Below, one piece after another: positions 24,284 through 32,869 of a stretch of DNA of 63,405 bases (its first letter is position 1; each line of letters opens with the position of its first letter). This DNA comes from Rhodococcus jostii NBRC 16295 (lineage in GTDB: Bacteria; Actinomycetota; Actinomycetes; Mycobacteriales; Mycobacteriaceae): the NCBI RefSeq assembly GCF_001894825.1, contig NZ_BCWY01000059.1, positions 1 to 63,405 of the forward strand. Reading direction: 5' to 3'. A model generated the notes under the pieces. The model saw only the letters and a list, made by a program, of their open reading frames with translations. It was not told the DNA's origin and ran no database searches. The position numbers and the translations under genes are program-made.

Positions 24284-25303
24284 ATGGATCTGCGTCAGAT
24301 GGAGTATTTCCTTGCGGTTGTCGATCACGGAGGGGTCAACCGGGCAGCTGCGGCGTTGCGGGTGGCGCAACCGTCGCTGTCTCAGGCGGTCCGAAAGCTG
24401 GAGAAAGACTTAGGAACCGAACTGTTCCACCGTGTGGGCAGAGGCCTGGTCGTCGCACCCGCCGGACAGGCTCTGGTCGGTCCCGCACGCATGATCTTGC
24501 GCGAGACAGAAGCCGCCGAGAACGCAGTACGCAGCGTCGGGCAGGGCCTCGGGGGCCGGATCGATATAGCAACATTGTCGGACATGTCTACCGACCCGTT
24601 GTCATCCTGGGTGGCGCGATTTCGGTCGGAGGTTCCCGACGCACGATTCCGTATCGAGGAGCGAGACGAAGCGGCAGACGTTGTCGACCTCGTCAGATCC
24701 GGCGCGTGCGAGATCGGGTTCCTGGCCATGCCGGTCGCCGCGGGCGAGTTGGCCAGCGAGGAGATGAGCGACCAGAACTTTGTCCTGGTCTGCCCGCCCG
24801 GCACCGATGCCTCCTGGCCGGATCCCACCCCCGTCGAGGCCTTGGCAGGGGTTCCCTTCGTCATGGGCGAACGCGGAACAGCGACAAGAGATTACATCGA
24901 GAATACGTTGCGCCGACACGGGATCGAACCACGGATCGTGGTGGAGGTACCCCAGCGTGGTGCGGTACTGCCGATGGTGCTGTCCGGTGGAGGCGCGGCC
25001 ATCATCCCCCTCCGGATCGCACTCGATGCGCGTCACCGCGGCGGCGTAGTGCGAGAACTCTCGCCGGCATTGTCCCGCCCGCTGGGAATGGTGCACCGAG
25101 CCAGCCGATTGACCGCGATAACCACCGAGTTCGTCGAGTTCTCCACACGATCGCTGCAGTCATGGCTCCGCGGCATCGAACGAAATACCAGCCGGGGCCA
25201 CTCGTTGGTCGAGGCGGCGTCCTTGACGGCACTGGCGGCGGATCACCGGGTCCGCGATCGGAACTACCGAGACTCCGAAGTGCGGCCCGCAACTGACAGC
25301 TAA
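24284..25303 (+). CDS. LysR-family regulator of adjacent acyl-CoA cluster
   Basis: This 339-residue LysR-type activator/repressor has the winged helix MEYFLAVVDHGGVNRAAAALRVAQPSLSQAVRKLEKDLG at the N-terminus. Its effector domain runs from about 90 to 300 (RIDIATLSDMSTDPLSSW). The last 40 residues form a tail beyond the usual length. It lies 108 bp upstream of and parallel to the enoyl-CoA hydratase gene, not in the divergent arrangement most common for LysR. Regulation of that cluster is inferred from adjacency. Confidence 0.88.
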   Translation: MDLRQMEYFLAVVDHGGVNRAAAALRVAQPSLSQAVRKLEKDLGTELFHRVGRGLVVAPAGQALVGPARMILRETEAAENAVRSVGQGLGGRIDIATLSDMSTDPLSSWVARFRSEVPDARFRIEERDEAADVVDLVRSGACEIGFLAMPVAAGELASEEMSDQNFVLVCPPGTDASWPDPTPVEALAGVPFVMGERGTATRDYIENTLRRHGIEPRIVVEVPQRGAVLPMVLSGGGAAIIPLRIALDARHRGGVVRELSPALSRPLGMVHRASRLTAITTEFVEFSTRSLQSWLRGIERNTSRGHSLVEAASLTALAADHRVRDRNYRDSEVRPATDS

Positions 25304-25356
25304 TTGCAGTCAATCTGGGTGAAAACGTGTCTTTGACGTAGTCAGTCGTCGCCCTC

Positions 25357-25402
25357 TTCAATGACTGTGCACCAGCTCACAGGCGTACTGCCAGTCATTG
25401 AA
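25357..25402 (+). promoter_or_regulatory. 11-bp inverted repeat before enoyl-CoA hydratase
   Basis: TTCAATGACTG (25357-25367) and CAGTCATTGAA (25392-25402) are perfectly complementary with a 24-base loop. The right arm directly abuts the GGAGG ribosome site of the gene at 25412. A weak TTGACG (25333-25338) lies 18 bases before the left arm. The element may be an operator or a leader hairpin affecting translation. Confidence 0.55.
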
Positions 25403-25411
25403 GGAGGACTC

Positions 25412-26206
25412 ATGCCCGGCCAAGTTCATGTGGCGTTCGAGGGAACTACGGCAACGGTGACGCTCGACAATCCCGGTCGGCGCAACGCGGTTTCCTTCGC
25501 GCTCTTCCAAGATCTTCACTCCGTGATCACCGAGGTTTCGCACTCGCCGGAAGTGCAGGCGGTGATCGTGACGGGACAGGGCACCGATTTCAGTGTGGGT
25601 GCCGATCTGGCTGCAGCTCCGGAATCGAGAACTCTGCGCCGCGACTCCGTGGCTGCGGACACCGCCCGATTGCGTCAGGTCAGCACCGCCCTCCTCGACT
25701 TTCACCGGATGCCGCAGATCACCATTGCTGCGATCGATGGCGCCTGCGCAGGCGCGGGACTCTCGCTCGCAGCCGCGGCAGACTTCCGCATCGCGTCCGA
25801 TCGAGCAGTGTTCAACACCGCGTTCGTCAACGCCGGCCTGTCCGGGGATCTCGGCGGAGTCTGGCTGATCAACAACATGCTCGGCGCCGCGCGTGCACGC
25901 GAACTCTTTCTGGCACCGGAAAAGCTCTCCGCGTCACGAGCACAACAGCTTGGGCTGGTGACCGCGGTGGAGTCCCCGGAGTCGTTGCACCACACTGCAC
26001 GAGAACTTGCGGGCCGTCTGGGAGCACTGTCCCCGCTCGCGCTGCGGGCGATGAAGCAGAATCTGCTCCAGTCATCCCTCACACCACTGAGCGACTACTT
26101 GCTCGCCGAAGTCGATCGCATGGTGCAGTGCTTCCATTCCGACGATTCACGGGAAGCAGCCGAAGCCTTTCTGCACAAGCGCCGGCCTGCATTCACCGGC
26201 CGCTGA
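25412..26206 (+). CDS. enoyl-CoA hydratase/isomerase family protein
   Basis: This 264-residue crotonase-fold protein has VTLDNPGRRNAVSF near the start, a GTDFSVGADL oxyanion segment and AIDGACAGAGLSLAAAADFRIAS, the usual trimer core. The segment NAGLSGDLGGVWLINNMLG replaces the typical hydratase GLIPG.GG region, where the second catalytic Glu is often found. Here SGDLGG suggests an altered or isomerase-like activity. GAAGGAGG precedes ATG 25412. It is the first enzyme of a probable catabolic cluster with an MFS transporter, CoA-transferase and acyl-CoA dehydrogenase. Confidence 0.88.
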   Translation: MPGQVHVAFEGTTATVTLDNPGRRNAVSFALFQDLHSVITEVSHSPEVQAVIVTGQGTDFSVGADLAAAPESRTLRRDSVAADTARLRQVSTALLDFHRMPQITIAAIDGACAGAGLSLAAAADFRIASDRAVFNTAFVNAGLSGDLGGVWLINNMLGAARARELFLAPEKLSASRAQQLGLVTAVESPESLHHTARELAGRLGALSPLALRAMKQNLLQSSLTPLSDYLLAEVDRMVQCFHSDDSREAAEAFLHKRRPAFTGR

Positions 26207-26248
26207 CAACAACGGCCCCTCCACTCGTCATCTTGGGAGTTTGTCTCG

Positions 26249-27556
26249 ATGTCTGAAATCCTTACACGGCAGACAGCGGTCGCCTCGCCACCGTCGCCGG
26301 CGCGAGCCTGGCTGATCACCGTCCTGCTGTTCACCTTCCTCCTCCTCAATTTCGCCGACAAGGCGGTGCTCGGTTTCGCCGGCGTCCACATCCAGCGCGA
26401 CCTGGGTATCACCCCGCAGCAGTTCGGGTTGCTCCAGAGCGCATTCTTCTGGCTGTTCGCCGTCGGCGCGATCGTGCTGGGCGCGCTCTCGTCGCGCATC
26501 GGCGTCCGCTGGCTCCTGGCCCTTCTGATGCTCGTCTGGATTGTCACGATGGTGCCGCTACTCGGTCCGGTCAGTTTCGGCGTTCTACTCGCCTGTCGGA
26601 TCGTCCTCGGCTTTGCCGAAGGTCCGGCCTACGCGCTGGCCACCCATTCCGTGCACTCCTGGTTCCCCGCCGAAAAACGGGCCTTACCCAGCGGTGTCGT
26701 GACGGCCGGCGCCTCGGTCGGCCCCCTGCTCGCCGCACCGATACTGACCTGGGTCATCGTCACGTGGTCCTGGCACGCCGCATTCGGTGTCCTCGTTGCT
26801 CTGGGCGCTCTGTGGGCTGTGGCCTGGCTGGTGCTCGGGAGGGATGCCCCAGTGCACACCCCGGCCGACACAGCAGACGGCACCCTGCACCTGGTCGATG
26901 CGCCGTATCGGATGTTGTTGACCACCGGAACCGTCGTCGGTATCGCCCTACTGACCTTCTTCTCATACTGGTCGACCACCTTGAAGGTCGCCTGGTTGCC
27001 GGTGTATCTCTCCGACGGTCTCGGCTACGACACGATCACCGCGGGCCGGTTGATGATGCTTCCGTACGCCGTCGCCGCGGTAGGTGCGATAGGCGCCGGA
27101 TGGTTGTCGAACTGGCTGACCGTCCGCGGCGTTTCCCGGCGCGTCTCCCGGGGGTATCTGGCGGGCGGGTTGATCGTCGCGGCCGGTCTATCGATGTTCG
27201 CCTTCACCCTGCTCTCGGCCGGACTGCCGCAGATGATCCTCATCGCGTTGGCGTTCTCACTCAACACCGCCGCCTACGCCGTCGCCTTCACCGCGATCGC
27301 CGACGTCGTCCATCCACGCAAACGAGGGCCGATATTAGGTTTCCTCGTCGCCTTCTACAGCATGGCCGGTATCCTCGCGCCTCTCGTGCTCGGATACTTC
27401 GTCGGCAACGCAACCGACAAGATCACCGGCTACGGCCACGGCTTCGCTCTCACCGGAATGCTCATGGCCGTCGGCGGCGCTGCCGCCATGTTCCTCGTCC
27501 GCCCCGAACATGACGTCGCCACGCTCAACGCCCGTGTGCAGGAGAACGCGCAATGA
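26249..27556 (+). CDS. MFS transporter for an organic acid
   Basis: This 435-residue inner-membrane protein has about 12 helices. Motifs include LLNFADKAVLGFAGVHIQRDLG, FGLLQSAFFWLFAVGAIVLGALSSRIGVRWLL and FAEGPAYALATHSVHSWFP, typical of aromatic or organic acid symporters in the MFS. The second half contains WLPVYLSDGLGYDT. Its stop overlaps the start of the CoA-transferase gene by four bases (ATGA). Import of the acid that the transferase then activates is a reasonable inference, but the substrate is not evident. Confidence 0.88.
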   Translation: MSEILTRQTAVASPPSPARAWLITVLLFTFLLLNFADKAVLGFAGVHIQRDLGITPQQFGLLQSAFFWLFAVGAIVLGALSSRIGVRWLLALLMLVWIVTMVPLLGPVSFGVLLACRIVLGFAEGPAYALATHSVHSWFPAEKRALPSGVVTAGASVGPLLAAPILTWVIVTWSWHAAFGVLVALGALWAVAWLVLGRDAPVHTPADTADGTLHLVDAPYRMLLTTGTVVGIALLTFFSYWSTTLKVAWLPVYLSDGLGYDTITAGRLMMLPYAVAAVGAIGAGWLSNWLTVRGVSRRVSRGYLAGGLIVAAGLSMFAFTLLSAGLPQMILIALAFSLNTAAYAVAFTAIADVVHPRKRGPILGFLVAFYSMAGILAPLVLGYFVGNATDKITGYGHGFALTGMLMAVGGAAAMFLVRPEHDVATLNARVQENAQ

Positions 27557-28731
27557 CTACACCCTTGGACGGCGTCCGCGTCGTCGACTTCGGACAGTTC
27601 ATCGCGGCCCCAGCCGCTACCCAGATCCTGGCCGACCTCGGCGCCGACGTGATCAAAGTCGAACCCGTACACGGTGAATCGTCCCGATCGATCGGCATAT
27701 ACGGCGAAGCGATACTCCGGAACTACAACCGCAACAAGCGCGGCATCGCAGTGGACCTCAAGGACGCACGCGGCCGGCAGATCGCCCGGGAGCTCATCGC
27801 AGGCGCGGAGATCGTCGTGGAAAATCTCCGCCCCGGAGTAATGGACTCCTTCGGGCTCGGCGCCGACACCATCCGGGCAGCACATCCACACATCATCTAC
27901 GCCACGGTGAGCGGGTTCGGCGCCAACGGACCATCGAAATACCGTGCAGGACTAGATATCGCAGCGCAGGCCGAAAGCGGCATCATGTCGGTCACCGGGG
28001 AAGCCGACGGCGAACCCCAACGCGTCGGATTTCCCGTGGTCGACTCCGCCGCCGCCCACGTATTCGCCCAAGCCATCCTCGGCTCCTACATCCGAAAGCT
28101 GCGTACCGGCGACGGCGACACCGTCACGACCTCGCTCCTCGAAGTAGGTGTCCACCTCCAGGGCCCGAACTGGGGCGAATATCTCCTGACCGGCAACGAG
28201 CCCATACGCAAAGGCAATGGCCAGGCCACGGTCGCGCCCGCCGCCGACGTCATGCCCACCCGCGACGGTGCCCTCGTCGTCTCCGCTTACTCGGCAACAC
28301 ATTTCGACCGGCTCTGCCACCTTCTCGGCCGACCCGAGCTCGCCGGCGACCCCCGCTTCGCAACCAACGAGGCACGGGTCCGAAACCGCTCCGACCTGCT
28401 CACGGAACTGCGCGCCGAGTTCGCCAAGATGACCAGCGACGAAGCCATGGCACTGCTGATTCCGAACGGTGTCGTCGCCGGCCGCATCAGTTCCTACGGC
28501 GAGGTCCGTAAGAACCCGGACGTCGAGGCCGCCGGCATCTTCGTCACCGTCACCGACCCCGCGGGTGTCCCACACACCACACTGGGTTCGCCCTGGCACC
28601 TCGCCAGCATGCCCCAATCCTCGACCGTCGGCGCCCCCGCACTCGGACAACACACCCACGAGCTGCTCACCACCCTCGGCTACCCCGCCACCACGATCGA
28701 CGCCCTCACCACCGACGGCGTCATCCGCTGA
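27553..28731 (+). CDS. class III CoA-transferase (CaiB/BaiF family)
   Basis: This 392-residue protein belongs to the formyl-CoA/carnitine-CoA transferase family. LDGVRVVDFGQFIAAPAATQILADLGADVIKVE is the hallmark N-terminus, followed by RNYNRNKRGIAVDLKDARGR. The catalytic Asp region reads RAGLDIAAQAESG. Such enzymes move CoA between carboxylic acids. It probably activates the acid imported by the upstream transporter, with which it is translationally coupled. The acyl-CoA dehydrogenase follows 63 bp later. Confidence 0.93.
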   Translation: MTTPLDGVRVVDFGQFIAAPAATQILADLGADVIKVEPVHGESSRSIGIYGEAILRNYNRNKRGIAVDLKDARGRQIARELIAGAEIVVENLRPGVMDSFGLGADTIRAAHPHIIYATVSGFGANGPSKYRAGLDIAAQAESGIMSVTGEADGEPQRVGFPVVDSAAAHVFAQAILGSYIRKLRTGDGDTVTTSLLEVGVHLQGPNWGEYLLTGNEPIRKGNGQATVAPAADVMPTRDGALVVSAYSATHFDRLCHLLGRPELAGDPRFATNEARVRNRSDLLTELRAEFAKMTSDEAMALLIPNGVVAGRISSYGEVRKNPDVEAAGIFVTVTDPAGVPHTTLGSPWHLASMPQSSTVGAPALGQHTHELLTTLGYPATTIDALTTDGVIR

Positions 28732-28794
28732 ATCATTTTCTCCTCCATGGCCGTTCCCCAGACGGCCGCAACCCTCACCCGTAAGGAACCCCTG

Positions 28795-29943
28795 ATGCAC
28801 CGCGAGTTGTTCACAGCCGACCACGACGCCTTCCGCGACACCGTCCGCCAGTTCATCGGCAAGGAGATAGTTCCGAACCTGACCGACTGGGAGTCGGCCG
28901 GTCGCGTCCCCCGTGAACTGTTCACCAAGACCGCCGAGATCGGCATCAACGGACTGCAGATCCCGGAAGCCTACGGCGGCGGCGGAATCACCAGCTTCCT
29001 GTTCAACGCCATCGTCATCGAAGAGACCGGATACGCCGCGGCCTCGTTCGGCGGCCTCCAGGTCCACCTCAATACCGTCATGCCCTACTTCTTCGAGTAC
29101 GCCAACGACGAACAGAAGGACCGCTGGTTCCCCGGCTTCGTCGACGGGTCACTGATCTCCTCGATCGCGATGACCGAACCCGGAACCGGCTCGGACCTCG
29201 CAGGCATCGCCACCACCGCCGTCCGGGACGGTGACGACTGGATCCTCAACGGCGCAAAGACCTTCATCACCGGCGGCATCAACGCCGATCTGATCGTCGT
29301 CGTGGCCCGCACCGCACGCGTCGCCGAGAACCGACGCGACGGATTGTCGCTGTTCGTGGTCGAAGCCGACATGGACGGTTTCACCCGCGGACGCAACCTG
29401 GACAAGCTCGGCCTCAAGGCGCAGGACACCGCCGAGCTACTCTTCGACAACGTCCGGGTGCCCGCCCGGAACCTCCTGGGCCGAGAAGGCAATGCCTTCT
29501 CCATGCTCACCCACAACCTTCCCCAGGAGCGGCTCACCGTCGCCGTGGCAGCGCACGCCACCGCCGCAGCCGCGCTCACCCTCGCCACCGACTACGTCAA
29601 GGACCGCAAGGTCTTCGGACAACGCGTCGCCGACTTCCAGAACACGAAGTTCGTACTCGCCGAATGCGCCACCGAACTCGAAGCCTCCCAGGCCCTGATC
29701 GACCGGGCACTCGTCGCGCTCGACACCGGAACCCTGAACGTCGCCGATGCGGCGAAGGTGAAACTGTTCTGCACCGAGATGCAGTCCCGGGTGATCGATC
29801 GCTGTCTGCAATTGCACGGCGGGTACGGCTACATGCGTGAGTACCCCATCTCCCGGCTGTACGTCGACGCTCGCGTCAGCCGAATCTTCGGGGGAACGAG
29901 CGAAGTGATGAAGACCATCATCTCCCGATCTCTGGGACTGTGA
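28795..29943 (+). CDS. acyl-CoA dehydrogenase, long-chain/isovaleryl-type active site
   Basis: This 382-residue flavoenzyme has the full acyl-CoA dehydrogenase pattern: ISSIAMTEPGTGSDLAGIAT, AKTFITGG, VKDRKVFGQ and RCLQLHGGYGYMREYPISRL. The position that holds the catalytic Glu in medium-chain enzymes is Gly here (FGGTSEV). A Glu at residue 245 in NLPQERL matches the alternative catalytic base of long-chain and isovaleryl-CoA dehydrogenases. ATG 28795 has AAGGAA upstream. It is the last gene of the cluster. The acyl substrate is unknown. Confidence 0.92.
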   Translation: MHRELFTADHDAFRDTVRQFIGKEIVPNLTDWESAGRVPRELFTKTAEIGINGLQIPEAYGGGGITSFLFNAIVIEETGYAAASFGGLQVHLNTVMPYFFEYANDEQKDRWFPGFVDGSLISSIAMTEPGTGSDLAGIATTAVRDGDDWILNGAKTFITGGINADLIVVVARTARVAENRRDGLSLFVVEADMDGFTRGRNLDKLGLKAQDTAELLFDNVRVPARNLLGREGNAFSMLTHNLPQERLTVAVAAHATAAAALTLATDYVKDRKVFGQRVADFQNTKFVLAECATELEASQALIDRALVALDTGTLNVADAAKVKLFCTEMQSRVIDRCLQLHGGYGYMREYPISRLYVDARVSRIFGGTSEVMKTIISRSLGL

Positions 29944-30001
29944 CGACGATCGATCCGGACATTCGCCGCACGGACCTCGACTCGTACCTTGCCACCATTC
30001 G

Positions 30002-30622
30002 TCACTGGCCGATCCGCGCTACGGGCTGTCGGAGGATGGTCTCGAGCTTGCCGGGGGCCGTGCGACGGGGATCGCTGAGGTAGACCTCGTGGTGCTTGCC
30101 GGTCATGCGAAGCGAGTTGTCGGGGATGAAGCGGGTGTGCATCTCGTCGAGGACCGGCGCCTCCTCGTCATAGGAGCCGACGTGGAGTGTCTGCACGCTC
30201 AGGCCCTCGTCGAACCGTTCGAGGCGAATGGCGTCGAGCGCCGGGGCGCCGCCCTTGCGACCCACTGCCTCGACCACCGTGTCGAAGTGTTCACACGTAA
30301 TCCAGTCGGGGACCATGTTCATCAGCGTCCAGTCCCATCGCGACTTGTCGCGAGCCGCTGTGAACGAGTCCATATCGTCGGCCCACCAGAGCGCTTCGAG
30401 CGGCATCACCGAATAGTCGCGGCCGAGCTCACCCTTGCTGAAGAACTTCAGCTTGTACGCCACGGGATAGATCGTCTTCAGCGCGTCCTCGTACGCTTTC
30501 GACGTGTTGGGGTCACCGTGGCCGTCGATCATGAGGAACTGCAACGCCGGCACGGTCACCACCGAGAATCTGCCCCGCACGGCGGTGTAGGTCGCACGCT
30601 GCTTCTTCAGGTCGATCTTCAT
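30002..30622 (-). CDS. GyrI-like small-molecule binding domain protein
   Basis: This 206-residue protein has KIDLKKQRATYTA at the N-terminus, VPALQFLMIDGHGDPNTSKAYEDAL, and later FTLMNMVPDWIT-like strands, as in GyrI-like (SOUL/GyrI superfamily) proteins. These bind or hydrolyse small cyclic compounds, or form effector domains of regulators, but this one has no DNA-binding part. ATG 30622 is preferred to the frame start at 30661. It is a single gene convergent with the acyl-CoA dehydrogenase, and nothing nearby suggests a ligand. Confidence 0.82.
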   Translation of the reverse strand: MKIDLKKQRATYTAVRGRFSVVTVPALQFLMIDGHGDPNTSKAYEDALKTIYPVAYKLKFFSKGELGRDYSVMPLEALWWADDMDSFTAARDKSRWDWTLMNMVPDWITCEHFDTVVEAVGRKGGAPALDAIRLERFDEGLSVQTLHVGSYDEEAPVLDEMHTRFIPDNSLRMTGKHHEVYLSDPRRTAPGKLETILRQPVARIGQ

Positions 30623-30842
30623 CGGATGCACCCCTGCTTCGACTGCCGTCAGCCAATTCACGTTCGTTCGGATCCGTCGACATCATGACGGGCAATCGAA
30701 TCGTCGTATCCGGCGCCCTTTCACCACCGGCTGTCGGCCGCCGGGAGCCGCACCCTGAACCGACCTGTCGACACACCGCCGGATCGGCCGGTGACCCGGA
30801 GATCGCATGACATCGACAGGCTCGACCTGCTTCAATGAGTAG

Positions 30843-31679
30843 GTGTGCAGATGGATGGCATACTCCGGCGATCCGATCCTCATCGAGGACCTGCTCTTCC
30901 GTCCTGCCCATTCCCTCATCGACCAGAGCCTGCATTCCCGCATGGGCGCGACCACCACGAACGGTGACGGGTTCGGCATCGGCTGGTACGGCGACGGACC
31001 TACACCGGCGTTGTTCAAGTGCATCGAACCCGCGTGGAACGAACGGAACCTCCAGGAAATCTCCCGGCAGATCAGGACGCCGCTGATGTTCGCCCACGTG
31101 CGTGCGTCGACGGGAACTCCGGTGCAGCGCAGCAACTGTCACCCCTTCCGGCACGGAAACTGGCTGTGGATGCACAATGGCGCGTTGCGCGGTTTCTCCG
31201 AGATGAAGCGCGATCTGGCGATGGCCGTCGACCCGAGCCTCTACCCCGACATCGAGGGTTCCACGGACTCCGAGACGCTGTTCTTCCTCGCTCTGACCTT
31301 CGGTCTCACCGACGACCCGCTCACCGCCGTCGCGCGGGCCGTCGGGTACGTCGAGGACGTCGGCGCCCGCCACGGGGTCGAGAACCCGGTGCAGGCGACG
31401 ATCGCGACCACCGACGGCGTCTCCGTCTGGATCTTCCGGTACTCGACCGAGCAGCAGACGCGGTCGCTGTTCTTCTCCACCGCGATCGCGAAGGTCCGGG
31501 CCCTCCACCCCGAGGTGGAGGCGCTGCACCAGCTCGGCGACGAAACCCGGTTCGTGGTGTCCGAACCGCTTCGCGACCTAGAGGGCGCGTGGAACGAGGT
31601 ACCCGAGTCGTACGCCGCAGTCATCCGCCCCGGTGAGGACGAGATCCGGCCGTTTCAGCCGGTATCGCCCGTCCGCTGA
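30843..31679 (+). CDS. class II glutamine amidotransferase-like protein
   Basis: This 278-residue protein starts with GTG then Cys (MCRWMAYSGDP), so Cys2 would become the N-terminal nucleophile after methionine removal. HSRMGATTTNGDGFGIGWYG, FAHVRASTG, NCHPFRHGNWLWMHNG and GSTDSETLFF are the glutaminase fold landmarks also found in YafJ and EgtC. No ergothioneine genes are adjacent, so a role as a gamma-glutamyl amide hydrolase is unspecific. Its 3' end overlaps the convergent AraC gene by 25 bp. Confidence 0.88.
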   Translation: MCRWMAYSGDPILIEDLLFRPAHSLIDQSLHSRMGATTTNGDGFGIGWYGDGPTPALFKCIEPAWNERNLQEISRQIRTPLMFAHVRASTGTPVQRSNCHPFRHGNWLWMHNGALRGFSEMKRDLAMAVDPSLYPDIEGSTDSETLFFLALTFGLTDDPLTAVARAVGYVEDVGARHGVENPVQATIATTDGVSVWIFRYSTEQQTRSLFFSTAIAKVRALHPEVEALHQLGDETRFVVSEPLRDLEGAWNEVPESYAAVIRPGEDEIRPFQPVSPVR

Positions 31680-32665
31680 GCTCGCCAACGGCTGGGGCTG
31701 CACCCGAACCGGCCGCTGAACCACCGCGAGAAGTTGCTCGGCGCCGAGAACGCCAGCATGTCCGCGATCTCGGTGAGACTCAGGCGGGGGTTCGCGACCA
31801 TCCGCTCGGCGAGTTCGACGCGGGTGGCGTCCAGAACCGTCGAGAACGACTCCCCCGTCTCGGCGAGCCGCCGATGCACGGTCCTCCGGTCGACCCCCAG
31901 ACTGCGGGCCACCTGATCGACGGAACACCGGCCGGTCGGGAGCAGGAGTTCGATCAGCTCGCGAACCCTGCTCACGATCGTCACGTCGTCCGACGGTTCC
32001 AAGGAGTCGAGCAGTTGCTGCGTGTAGGGGCGCAGGAGGGGATCGGACATCTTGTTCGGCGCGTCCAGGTCGGCCGCCTCGATCACGATGCCGGCGAACT
32101 CGTTCTCGAACGTCACGACCGGACCGAACAATCGCCGATGCGTTGCCGTGTCCGCCGGCGCCGGGTGGGGAAAACACACCGTGAGCGGTTTCCAGCCGCC
32201 ACCGAGGAAGCCGCGCAGCAGCCGGTGCAGCACACCGACCGCCAGCTCGATCGACTGCCGCGTCTCGAGCGTCTCCCCGAGATCGAGTTCGACGCGGAGG
32301 GTCACGAGGCCGTTCATCTCGGACATCCGCGTCCGCAACGCCTCGTTGTACGTGTGCGTGTACCGGGTGAGCACGCGCAGGGCGCTGCGGACGTCGGGTT
32401 CCTCCCGCACGACGAGGCTGAGGGGACCGAGGTTGGAGAACTGCCGGCGCTCGGCGAGGCGCACCCCGAAGTCTTCGCGCCCGGACGCCTCCACCGACTG
32501 CTCGAGGAGGCGCGCGATCGCCGCGGCCGGGATCCATCGGTCCTGCAGTGCGAGGCCGGACGGATCGAGGCCGGCGGACCTCATCAACGGCACCGGGTCG
32601 ACACCGAGCGACCGGCACAGCTCGAGGTATCCGTTCAGCGACGCGTAGCGCGCAAGGGGTTTCAT
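31655..32665 (-). CDS. AraC-family regulator (arabinose-binding type N-terminus)
   Basis: This 336-residue regulator has a long N-terminal effector region of the PF12625-like kind (SLGVDPVPLMRSAGLDPSGL, then FSNLGPLSLVVREEPDV). A C-terminal double helix-turn-helix follows (VDQVARSLGVDRRTVHRRLAETGESFS and LSLTEIADMLAFSAPSNFSRWFSGRFG). ATG 32665 is chosen over 32689. It diverges from the oxidoreductase gene at 32870 across 204 bp and is the natural candidate to control the keto-acid/PHA gene train. It overlaps the convergent amidotransferase gene. Confidence 0.9.
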   Translation of the reverse strand: MKPLARYASLNGYLELCRSLGVDPVPLMRSAGLDPSGLALQDRWIPAAAIARLLEQSVEASGREDFGVRLAERRQFSNLGPLSLVVREEPDVRSALRVLTRYTHTYNEALRTRMSEMNGLVTLRVELDLGETLETRQSIELAVGVLHRLLRGFLGGGWKPLTVCFPHPAPADTATHRRLFGPVVTFENEFAGIVIEAADLDAPNKMSDPLLRPYTQQLLDSLEPSDDVTIVSRVRELIELLLPTGRCSVDQVARSLGVDRRTVHRRLAETGESFSTVLDATRVELAERMVANPRLSLTEIADMLAFSAPSNFSRWFSGRFGCSPSRWRAQRTGDTG

Positions 32666-32869
32666 GCCACCTCCAATGCCCTGTCCCAAAATGATAGGCC
32701 GTCTGTCCCGTCAGGATAAGCAGTCGGCCGAATGCGCCCGTACTGTTAGGTGCATCACAGAAGCGGTGCGGAGAGGCAATCCACCACACCGGGCCACCCC
32801 CGCCCCGCCGGCCGCGAACGGTCCGGCCGCGGCACCGCACCGATCATCACATCGAAGAGGAGAAATACT

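Noticed and set aside
30513..31529. 338-residue minus-strand frame opposite the amidotransferase
   Set aside because: The plus strand has a complete class II amidotransferase with N-terminal Cys. The antisense translation has no domain.
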